From an uncultured Flavobacteriales bacterium (lineage in GTDB: Bacteria > Bacteroidota > Bacteroidia > Flavobacteriales_D > Parvicellaceae), in the NCBI GenBank assembly GCA_943788755.1, contig CALSRM010000003.1, positions 1,302,001 to 1,366,000 on the forward strand: a stretch of DNA of 64,000 nt, written 5' to 3'. This document shows, one piece after another, positions 1 to 7,365 of the stretch. The stretch's first letter is position 1; every line of letters begins with the position of its first letter. Below the pieces are notes generated by a model. That model saw only the letters and a list, made by a program, of their open reading frames with translations, did no database searches and was not told where the DNA came from. Both the position numbers and the translations under genes were made by a program.

Positions 1-357
1 ACTACTCTCTAAGTTTTGTAATCTTAAATAGCCAACTAATAAGTGAAGGAAAGCTGCACCTAAAGCGGTTGCGAGATAGTAAATTAAAAACCTTTTGGGA
101 CCCCAACTCTGTTCTAATTGACTACCAAACATTACCAGCGCGAACATGTTAAAGAAAATATGCATAAATCCTGATGTGCTGTGCATGAAAAAGTGTGTAG
201 CCAATTGCCAAGGTTTGAATTCTTCTGAAACTACTGGATATAGTTCAAGTTTATTCATTATACCAGGAACAGCAAATTGGGCTACAAAGAACAATACATT
301 AAGAATTAATAAATTCTTAACTACAGGTGACATATTTCTAAATAGGTTCTGTAACAT
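1..357 (-). CDS. Rhomboid family intramembrane serine protease (N-terminal part, cut by window edge)
   Basis: The 119 visible residues begin with a cytoplasmic stretch and a first membrane segment at about residues 13-32. They continue into a second segment holding an HxxxN pattern (His-Ile-Phe-Phe-Asn), the oxyanion-region His and Asn of rhomboids, followed by a third hydrophobic helix. Rhomboids cut membrane proteins inside the bilayer. The catalytic GxSG and final His would lie beyond position 1, so activity cannot be judged. The start ATG overlaps the mutL stop codon by one base (TAATG), so the gene is probably translationally coupled to mutL. Confidence 0.88.
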   Translation of the reverse strand, partial: MLQNLFRNMSPVVKNLLILNVLFFVAQFAVPGIMNKLELYPVVSEEFKPWQLATHFFMHSTSGFMHIFFNMFALVMFGSQLEQSWGPKRFLIYYLATALGAAFLHLLVGYLRLQNLESS

Positions 358-2207
358 TATTTTCTATCAAATCGTTGGTCTAATTCTTCTTCGTTTACCT
401 TTATTATAATTGGTTTCCCATTAGGAGAGAGGTAAGGTGTCTCACAAGCAAATAGTTGATCTACTAATGTGTTCATTTCCTCGGAGGATAATTTACGACC
501 ATTTTTAATGGATGAACTTCTAGCAAGTGACATTGCTAGTGCGTTTTTATTGTTAGCAGAAATTTCGTTGGCATTATTTTTTATTTGCTGTATAAATTCT
601 TCAATTATTTTTTCACAATTAGCTTCTTCCACGCCAATTGGAAGCCCATTAATAGCAAGCGTGTTTTTGCCAAATACTTCAATGTCAAATCCGATGTTTT
701 TTATTTCGTTGAGCACCTCTCTAATTAATTCAAAATCACTGTTGTTTAATTCAATTGTTTTTGGGAACATCAGTTTTTGTGTTTCAGCAGTATTTCTATT
801 TAATTCAAAAATAAATTGCTCAAACAATATTTGTTGATGCGCCCTTTGCTGATTGATGATTAATAAACCGGAACTCGTTTGCGTTAATATAAATTTTTGG
901 TGTAATTGATAGGTTTTAATCTCCGTTTCAGCATCTACTAGTTCTGTCCAATTTTGTTCCAAACCTCGGTTGTCTGAAATATTGTCAGCACTTTTACTAT
1001 TTTGCGACTTGTTTTGGTTAAGAAAATCCAAATTAGCAGTTAATTGTTGCTGTGAAATGTTTTTTTTCTTAAAAGAATTAATGGAACTTTCTTTGTTCGT
1101 TTCAAATGGATTGAAACCTGGATTTACTTTTATTACAGGTTGCACTATTGTTTGCCCTTCTTTAAGTGGAGGAACATTAAAGGATGTTTCTTGTGTGAAA
1201 TCTAATGAAGGTGCAATGTTGTATTTTCCAAGCGAATTTTTAACAGCTGAATGGATAATTGCATAAATCGATTTTTCATCTTCAAATTTAATTTCGGTTT
1301 TTGTAGGATGAATGTTTATGTCAATTGTATTCGGTTCTACTTCAAGATAAATGAAGTAGGAGGGGAATTGGTCTTTTGCAATGAGCTCTCTAAAAGCAGA
1401 AGTAACAGAATGATTTAGATATGTGCTTTTAATAAATCGATTATTAACAAAGAAAAATTGTTCACCTCTTGTTCTTTTGGAGAATTCAGGTTTTACGATA
1501 TATCCTGTTACATTTAGAATGTTGGTGTATTCTTCTATTGGGACTAATCTATCGTTGTATTTTTTTCCTAAAACATTAACAACACGCTGGCGAAGACCAC
1601 TTGAAGCGAGATTAAAAACCTCATTTCCATTGTGATTCATCGTAAAGTGAATGTCTGGATGAGTTAAGGCTACACGCTCAAATTCATCAATAATATGGCG
1701 CGTCTCAACACCATTGGATTTTAAGAAGTTTCTTCTTGCTGGAACATTGTAGAATAGATTTTTAATAGAAAGACTTGTTCCATTATTACAGCTAACGGGT
1801 TCTTGAGAAATGATTTCACTTCCTTCAATAATAATTTGAGAGCCCAAATCAATATCGACTATTTTTGTCTTTAACTCTACGTGCGCAATGGCAGCCATTG
1901 ATGCAAGGGCTTCTCCTCTAAAACCTTTTGTCTTAATAGCAAAAAGATCATCGGCATTTTTAATTTTAGAAGTTGCATGTCTTTCGAAACTCATTCGAGC
2001 GTCTGTTTCGGTCATCCCACAACCATTGTCAACAACTTGAATCAGTGTTTTGCCTGCATCCTTTATTATCAAGTCAATTTTTGTGCTTCCAGCATCGACA
2101 GCATTTTCCAATAACTCCTTTACAGCAGAGGCAGGTCTTTGAACAACTTCTCCAGCAGCAATTTGATTGGCAACATGATCGGGTAATAATTGAATGATAT
2201 CTGACAT
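357..2207 (-). CDS. mutL: DNA mismatch repair protein MutL
   Basis: 616 residues, normal for the family. The GHKL ATPase motifs are all visible in the N-terminal third: an ELLENAVDAG helix near residue 32, DNGCGM near 60, a HATSKI segment near 75 and GFRGEAL near 95. MutL couples mismatch recognition by MutS to strand excision. A low-complexity Asn/Ser/Lys linker follows (about 340-420), then the C-terminal dimerisation domain. In that domain the expected metal-binding endonuclease motif DQHAxxExxxxE reads roughly NQQRAHQQILFE, so the nuclease centre looks absent or altered. Upstream is a small membrane-protein gene and downstream the rhomboid gene. Confidence 0.97.
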   Translation of the reverse strand: MSDIIQLLPDHVANQIAAGEVVQRPASAVKELLENAVDAGSTKIDLIIKDAGKTLIQVVDNGCGMTETDARMSFERHATSKIKNADDLFAIKTKGFRGEALASMAAIAHVELKTKIVDIDLGSQIIIEGSEIISQEPVSCNNGTSLSIKNLFYNVPARRNFLKSNGVETRHIIDEFERVALTHPDIHFTMNHNGNEVFNLASSGLRQRVVNVLGKKYNDRLVPIEEYTNILNVTGYIVKPEFSKRTRGEQFFFVNNRFIKSTYLNHSVTSAFRELIAKDQFPSYFIYLEVEPNTIDINIHPTKTEIKFEDEKSIYAIIHSAVKNSLGKYNIAPSLDFTQETSFNVPPLKEGQTIVQPVIKVNPGFNPFETNKESSINSFKKKNISQQQLTANLDFLNQNKSQNSKSADNISDNRGLEQNWTELVDAETEIKTYQLHQKFILTQTSSGLLIINQQRAHQQILFEQFIFELNRNTAETQKLMFPKTIELNNSDFELIREVLNEIKNIGFDIEVFGKNTLAINGLPIGVEEANCEKIIEEFIQQIKNNANEISANNKNALAMSLARSSSIKNGRKLSSEEMNTLVDQLFACETPYLSPNGKPIIIKVNEEELDQRFDRK

Positions 2208-2225
2208 TGATTATACCTCCAATTA

Positions 2226-2558
2226 TTATTTGGTGAGAGCCGTTATCATACCATCTAGATTATTGAATATGAAGTAAAAGCCGATTAAAAGAATGCCAAG
2301 AATCACGAGTAATCGCAAGTTTGCGAAAACAGTGGCATTACTTCTGTATGCTGAAACTCCTTTATCTTTCAGATTCGCTCTAAAATTTATTTCCCTCTTT
2401 TTGCTAATATCATTTTGTGAAATTCCCAATTCATCAGCAATATTTTTTTTCCTTTTTTCAAAACGTTCTTTGTCCTCGTCAAAAACACGAGGAGTAAACT
2501 CAAAGCGTTTGTGCTTAGGAAGTTTAATCATGCTGAATTTGGAAAAGGGTGATTTCAT
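2226..2558 (-). CDS. Small single-pass membrane protein next to mutL
   Basis: About 110 residues. The N-terminal half is very basic and charged (a KHKRFEFTPR segment, then DEDKERFEKRKK), followed by one C-terminal membrane helix (about residues 85-105, LLVILGILLIGFYFIF). A protein of this type follows mutL in many Flavobacteriia and is sometimes mislabelled as riboflavin synthase beta; no enzymatic motif is visible. A TAnnTTTG element at 2565-2572 overlaps the most upstream ATG (2567), so I take the start as the ATG at 2558, which would make the message nearly leaderless. An internal ATG at 2531 is also possible. Confidence 0.7.
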   Translation of the reverse strand: MKSPFSKFSMIKLPKHKRFEFTPRVFDEDKERFEKRKKNIADELGISQNDISKKREINFRANLKDKGVSAYRSNATVFANLRLLVILGILLIGFYFIFNNLDGMITALTK

Positions 2559-2564
2559 AGTATA

Positions 2565-2572
2565 CAAAGATA
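2565..2572 (-). promoter_or_regulatory. Bacteroidota -7 promoter element
   Basis: Read on the minus strand this is TATCTTTG, a match to the Bacteroidota sigma-A -7 consensus TAnnTTTG. No TTG -33 box is obvious. Transcription would start close to the ATG at 2558. Confidence 0.4.
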
Positions 2573-2706
2573 ATGGTTATTTCCGATTTTTATTGTTATA
2601 AAATCACAACAAATACTGTTCCTTGTCATAAATTAAATTCTAATAGAGCACATCTCTGAAAGCCATGTAAATTATGGATATGCTATTGTAAATAAATAAT
2701 TACCGA

Positions 2707-3406
2707 TTACATTATTGTATAGAAAGCTTTAGTTAGCTCAATATACTGCTGACTGTAATCATGCCTTTTTCCTGTTTCAATAGTAAGTGATTCATTTATA
2801 GTTTGCGTTGGAGCTTTAGTTAGTTCGAATGCATATCGATGCGCATTTTTATACGGTACGGGCTTAACTTTACATATTCTTTTTAAATAATAGCCAGATT
2901 CAATTGCTATTTCGATACATTTTTCAGCATTTTCTGTTGGAAGAATCAGGTGTACTATTCCATTGCTAGCTTAGGTGCTTGCTGGCAAATGCTAAAATAT
3001 CTGAATAATGCATTGAATCGGCATGTCTAGCCTTTACTTTTTGATGAGAATTAGATTTTAAACTATTTTCGAAAAAAGGAGGATTAGAAATAATAGAATC
3101 AAATTTTAAAGTTGGGTTATACTTCTGAAGCGAACTTTCAATAATTTTTATTCTATTGGCCCAAGGACAGTTTTTAACATTAAAATTTGCATCGATTAAT
3201 GCTTTTTCGTCAATTTCAATAGCTGTTATTGCAGCTGAACTATTTCTTTGAGCCACCATCATTGCTATTATTGCAGTTCCTGTTCCTATATCTAAAATGT
3301 TATTTGCTTTGCTTACGTCACACCATGCGCCCAAAAGAGCTCCGTCTGTACCAACTTTCATAGCAGCATTCTCTTGTCTGATAGCAAATTGTTTGAAACG
3401 AAACAT
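2707..3406 (-). pseudogene. tRNA1(Val) adenine-N6 methyltransferase-like gene, frameshifted
   Basis: The first 146 codons (3406 down to 2966) encode an AdoMet-dependent methyltransferase: motif I reads LDIGTGTAIIAMM near residue 39 and the adenine-methylating NPPF motif is present (SNPPFFE near 107). The family (TrmN6/YfiC) methylates A37 of tRNA-Val. The reading frame then stops at 2966-2968, but the next frame continues without interruption from about 2967 to a TAA at 2707-2709. That piece adds 86 codons (SNGIVHLILPTE onward) that match the expected C-terminal part. One extra base near 2968 explains the split. It is either a recent frameshift or an assembly error. Confidence 0.8.
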
Positions 3407-3415
3407 GGAATAATT

Positions 3416-3940
3416 TTATTGATAAATGTCTAGAAGGCCTTCTGGGATATTAACGAAAAACTGTTTTTTGTCTCTATCTACTTTTATAAAGGTATGATCG
3501 TTTAATGGAATTAACGCTTCTGCACCGTTGATATCTACCTCTAGTAGCATGTTTCCTGGATTGTCGAGTACTGTAATGATACTCCCAATATTTCCTTTTT
3601 CGGAATCGACTAGTTCAAACCCTTCGATTTCGTAATAATAAAAATGTTTATTGTCTAGTTCGGGAAGTACTTCTATAGGAAGATAAGCTTTCTTTTTTAG
3701 AATTCTACTAGCTCGTTCTTCGTTGTCAACACCGTCAAACCGAATTCTTAATTCTTTCGCTTTATTAACCGAAGATTTTGTGATAAAAAATGGAATGAGT
3801 TGTTTATTTATTTCAAGAAACAAAGAGTCGAGTTCATAATATTTTTCGGGTTCGTCGCTATCGATAAAAAGGATGACCTCACCTTTAAAGCTAAAGAGCC
3901 TAGAAATTATGCCTAATTCAAAACAATCTTCTTTTTTCAT
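3416..3940 (-). CDS. rimM: 16S rRNA processing protein RimM
   Basis: About 174 residues, normal length. The N-terminal beta-barrel begins with the family pattern FELGIISRLFSFKGEV and the C-terminal PRC barrel carries ALIPLNDHTFIKVD. RimM binds ribosomal protein S19 and assists maturation of the 30S head. The gene lies directly downstream of rpsP, as in many bacteria, but a hairpin terminator separates the two. I chose the ATG at 3940; a TTG three codons upstream is in frame. Confidence 0.95.
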   Translation of the reverse strand: MKKEDCFELGIISRLFSFKGEVILFIDSDEPEKYYELDSLFLEINKQLIPFFITKSSVNKAKELRIRFDGVDNEERASRILKKKAYLPIEVLPELDNKHFYYYEIEGFELVDSEKGNIGSIITVLDNPGNMLLEVDINGAEALIPLNDHTFIKVDRDKKQFFVNIPEGLLDIYQ

Positions 3941-3954
3941 ATTTGTCAAAAATA

Positions 3955-3985
3955 AAAAAGGCTATCCAATACGGATAGCCTTTTT
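3955..3985. terminator. Bidirectional hairpin terminator between rpsP and rimM
   Basis: A 13-bp stem (AAAAAGGCTATCC with its complement) closes a 5-base AATAC loop. Flanking A and T runs make it able to act on either strand. For minus-strand transcription it would reduce read-through from rpsP into rimM. Confidence 0.75.
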
Positions 3986-4005
3986 AAAATTTATTTAGAA
4001 AGAAA

Positions 4006-4659
4006 TTATTTTCCTTTTTCTTCTTCTTTAGCTTCCTCTGCAGGAGCTTCTTCTGTTTTGGCTTCGGCTACTGGCTCTTCAGCTTTTGCTTCTTCAACAG
4101 GAGCTTCTTCAGTTACCGTTTCAGCTACAGGAGCCTCTTCAGTTGAAACTTCCGCCGCAACTTCTTCTGTTGTTTCTTCAGCAACTGGAGCCTCTTCAAC
4201 AGGAGTGTTCTTTGCAGCTACAGCAGCAGCAGTTTTCTCATTTTTAACTTTTTCAGCAGCTAATCTTTTTGCAGCATCAGCATTTGCATCTTTTACTAAT
4301 TGATCAGCTTTACCTTGAATCTTATCCGCTTTTTCACCTAACCAAGCATCAAATCTTTTGTCTGCTTCAGCTTCAGTAAATGCACCTTTAGATACACCAC
4401 CTAATAAGTGTTTTTTGTACATAATACCTTTGTAAGATAATAAAGCTCTTACCGTATCAGTAGGTACAGCACCTTTCATTACCCAGTCTAAAGTTTTATC
4501 GAAATTAATTTCAATTGTAGCTGGATTCGTATTAGGATCGTATACTCCTAATTTCTCGATGAATCTACCATCTCTTTTCGCTCTTTCGTCAGCTGCTACT
4601 AAGTGGAAAAAAGGTTTGCCTTTTCTTCCGTGTCTTTGCAATCTTAATTTAGTTGCCAT
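4006..4659 (-). CDS. rpsP: Small ribosomal subunit protein S16 with long acidic C-terminal tail
   Basis: Residues 1-85 form the S16 core (MATKLRLQRHGRKGKPFFHLV, then the YDPNTNPA turn), a 30S assembly protein. It is followed by a helical, charged segment (about 95-150). The last 65 residues are an Ala/Glu/Val/Pro repeat built from variants of EEAPVAE. Total length is 217 residues, against 80-90 in Escherichia coli. C-terminal extensions of S16 are usual in Bacteroidota, but this tail is long. The repetitive coding produces a spurious antisense reading frame, which I do not annotate. Confidence 0.96.
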   Translation of the reverse strand: MATKLRLQRHGRKGKPFFHLVAADERAKRDGRFIEKLGVYDPNTNPATIEINFDKTLDWVMKGAVPTDTVRALLSYKGIMYKKHLLGGVSKGAFTEAEADKRFDAWLGEKADKIQGKADQLVKDANADAAKRLAAEKVKNEKTAAAVAAKNTPVEEAPVAEETTEEVAAEVSTEEAPVAETVTEEAPVEEAKAEEPVAEAKTEEAPAEEAKEEEKGK

Positions 4660-4843
4660 AATTTAATTGTTTTATAAGGGTGTTCAACCCGGTTAATTAT
4701 ATGAAATCATCACGTGATTTCGTTTAACAGGGCGCGAATATCGGTTATTTTCTTTGATAACAAAAGGAATAGCTACAAAAATGGATATTTATTTAGATAA
4801 TAACAACAGATTAATAATTTCTACAGACCTTTACATTTAAGAT

Positions 4844-5497
4844 ATGGAAGGAAAAAGTAGAATAATTGAAGAAGTTAAAGTAGAAATTAAGAAACAATTT
4901 GAGGGAGAAGGAACGGGTCATGATTGGTGGCACATGGTTCGAGTGGTGAATAATGCATTGACAATAGGAAGAGCAGAAAATGGCAACTTATTTTTAATCG
5001 AATTATCTGCTTGGTTGCATGATATAGGAGATCATAAATTTCATAAAGAAACGGATGCTCAAGAAAGGTTAATTACGCAAATATTAGATGATGTTGGCTT
5101 GAAGAAAGAAATTCAAAAAGAGATCTTAGCTATTGTTGCATCTGTATCTTATAAAGGAGCAAAGGTAGAGACCTTGCCTTCCACGCTTGAAGGTCAGGTC
5201 GTGCAGGATGCAGATCGCTTGGATGCAATTGGAGCAATAGGAATTGCTAGAGCATTTGCTTATGGGGGAAACAAAGAAAGATTGTTATATCACCCAGGAC
5301 AACCACCTGTTATGCATAATGATTTTGAAGCCTATAAGAATGATAAAGGACACACGGTTAATCATTTTTATGAGAAACTCCTTTTACTCAAAGAAAGAAT
5401 GCAAACCAGTACGGGAAAAAAAATGGCGGAAGATCGCCACGTTTATATGGAGTCTTTTCTTTCACAGTTTTACAAGGAGTGGGAAGGGAAGGAATAG
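4844..5497 (+). CDS. HD-domain phosphohydrolase (YedJ-like)
   Basis: 217 residues. Metal ligands of the HD superfamily are visible: HDWWH near residue 25, the HD doublet in WLHDIGDHKF near 60, and a downstream DADRLDAIGAIG near 120. The family comprises metal-dependent phosphohydrolases; the exact substrate of this subgroup is not evident. No signal peptide, so cytoplasmic. It is a single-gene unit, divergent from rpsP, closed by a terminator at 5513-5549. Confidence 0.88.
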   Translation: MEGKSRIIEEVKVEIKKQFEGEGTGHDWWHMVRVVNNALTIGRAENGNLFLIELSAWLHDIGDHKFHKETDAQERLITQILDDVGLKKEIQKEILAIVASVSYKGAKVETLPSTLEGQVVQDADRLDAIGAIGIARAFAYGGNKERLLYHPGQPPVMHNDFEAYKNDKGHTVNHFYEKLLLLKERMQTSTGKKMAEDRHVYMESFLSQFYKEWEGKE

Positions 5498-5512
5498 AAA
5501 CTAATTTCCAAT

Positions 5513-5549
5513 AAAAAAAGAGGTTACAAATGAATGCAACCTCTTTTTT
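5513..5549 (+). terminator. Rho-independent terminator after HD hydrolase gene
   Basis: An A-run plus AGAGGTT pairs with AACCTCT followed by six T. The opposing A-run lets it also serve the convergent Na/phosphate transporter gene. Confidence 0.75.
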
Positions 5550-5571
5550 GGTTTTACTAAATTATTTAACT

Positions 5572-7257
5572 CTAGATTTCTCCAGCTACTGCTTCGGATA
5601 CATTAATAATGTGATCACCAATTTTCTCACAAGAAGAGAATATGTCATTGTAGACCATACCTCCTTTAAAAGAATAATTTTTATTCTGCATGTCTTTTAA
5701 GTGAGCTATTCTTAATTCATTTCTTAATTCATTAATTTCTTTTTCTTTCTCAACAGAAGATTCCATAAGTTCTGTTCCGTAATCAGACTCTAAGTTTTTA
5801 AGCATTATCTCGAAAGCCTCATCTACTTTAGAAAGGATTTTAATGACATTGTTTCTTTGCTCTGGAGTAAACCAAATTTTTTCTTCTTCTTTTCTTTCTA
5901 AAGTTTTACTCATTTGATAAAAGATGTCTCCAATTCTTTCTAAGTCGTTTACAATACTTAGCATTCCTCTTAGTCTTTGCGAGGTAAGAGTTGTCATTTC
6001 GTTTTCAGAAACTTTTGCCAAATAGGTTGAGATTTCAATTTCCATTTGATCTGTAATCTCTTCGTACTTCTTGATTTTTTCGTTAAGTTTCTTTTTCTTT
6101 TTCGGGTCAGACTCCAATAGTAAAGTCCTTATGAATCCTGACATTCTAACCGTAATTTTCCCAAACTTAGCCACCTCTTTTTTAGCCTCCATTATTGAAA
6201 GCTCAGGAGTTAGCATAATTCCCGTATCAATATATTCTAATCTAAATTCTTCATCATCTCCTTTAGAAGGAACCATCTTTGTTACCGTTCTAGCTATGAA
6301 ATCAACTAAACCGATTAAAAAGACAGCATTAGCTATGTTAAATACAGTATGGAAAATCGAGAGTGCAGCAGGAATTGCAGCAGCAGTTACAAATGGCGAT
6401 TGAGCCCCTGAAGCAACCATATATTTATCTATACCAGCGGTTACTCCATTGAATGCGACAACCATCCATATTACTCCAAATAGATTGAATATTAAATGGG
6501 CACGTGCTGTTCTCTTTGCATGAATGTTTCCTACCATTGCAGCTAAATTAGCAGTAATTGTGGTTCCAATGTTTTCTCCTAAAACCATTGCTGCTGCGGC
6601 TTCAAATGGAATGATTCCGTCTGCACATAAAACTAAAGTTAATGCCATAGCAGCACTAGAAGATTGAACAACAACGGTCACGATAGTTCCGATTCCAACA
6701 AAAAGTAAAGTTGATAGTATTCCCATACTAGTCCATTCTTCTAAAAAATGTAGTATTTCTGGGTTATTGCTTATGTCTGGCACAGCTCCTTTTAGAGCAT
6801 CTAAACCTAAAAATAAAAGTGCGAAACCTATTAGAAATTCGGAAAGCGCTTTATACTTGTTGTTAGATGAAAACATAAGAGGAAGTCCAAATGCTATTAT
6901 AGGTAATGCTAGGACATCCATTTTAATCTTGAATCCTAGAATTGTAATAATCCATGCTGTGATGGTTGTTCCGATGTTGGCGCCCATAATAACACCAATT
7001 GATTGACGAAGTGTAAGGAGTCCAGCATTCACAAAGCTGACAATCATTACAGTTGTAGCAGAAGAAGATTGAATCAGAGCAGTTGTAGTAAAACCTGTGA
7101 AAACACCAGCAAACCTATTAGATGTCATTGCACCTAAAAACTGTCGCATTTTATTTCCTGCAATTTTTTGAATTCCTTCACTCATAATTTTCATCCCGTA
7201 GATGAAAAAACCAAGTGCTCCAATAAGCTGTAATGCCCCTAATATAGAAAACGCCAT
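5572..7257 (-). CDS. Na/Pi cotransporter family protein with PhoU-like domain
   Basis: 561 residues. Residues 1-330 are a polytopic membrane domain carrying the duplicated signature of the NptA/PNaS family, with QSSSAT near residue 64 and QSSSAA near 200. Residues 345-560 are soluble and helical, resembling PhoU bundles. The family imports phosphate with sodium across the inner membrane. It lies downstream of a TonB-dependent receptor/lipoprotein pair on the same strand, with its own -7 element at 7280-7287. Phosphate as substrate follows from the family; the link to the neighbouring receptor is inference. Confidence 0.92.
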   Translation of the reverse strand: MAFSILGALQLIGALGFFIYGMKIMSEGIQKIAGNKMRQFLGAMTSNRFAGVFTGFTTTALIQSSSATTVMIVSFVNAGLLTLRQSIGVIMGANIGTTITAWIITILGFKIKMDVLALPIIAFGLPLMFSSNNKYKALSEFLIGFALLFLGLDALKGAVPDISNNPEILHFLEEWTSMGILSTLLFVGIGTIVTVVVQSSSAAMALTLVLCADGIIPFEAAAAMVLGENIGTTITANLAAMVGNIHAKRTARAHLIFNLFGVIWMVVAFNGVTAGIDKYMVASGAQSPFVTAAAIPAALSIFHTVFNIANAVFLIGLVDFIARTVTKMVPSKGDDEEFRLEYIDTGIMLTPELSIMEAKKEVAKFGKITVRMSGFIRTLLLESDPKKKKKLNEKIKKYEEITDQMEIEISTYLAKVSENEMTTLTSQRLRGMLSIVNDLERIGDIFYQMSKTLERKEEEKIWFTPEQRNNVIKILSKVDEAFEIMLKNLESDYGTELMESSVEKEKEINELRNELRIAHLKDMQNKNYSFKGGMVYNDIFSSCEKIGDHIINVSEAVAGEI

Positions 7258-7279
7258 TTTAAAAATTGAATGTTACGCG

Positions 7280-7287
7280 CAAATTTA
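7280..7287 (-). promoter_or_regulatory. Bacteroidota -7 promoter element
   Basis: Minus-strand TAAATTTG matches TAnnTTTG, 23 bases upstream of the Na/Pi transporter start. No clear -33 TTG. Confidence 0.4.
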
Positions 7288-7365
7288 AAACGAATGAAAA
7301 TGAAAGCTCTATTTGTATGTTAAGGAATTGTTAACAGTTAACAATTGTTAAATGATCTAAGCGTT

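Noticed and set aside
4058-4303. Ser/Ala/Thr-rich open frame on the plus strand
   Set aside because: It is the antisense shadow of the repetitive tail of rpsP.
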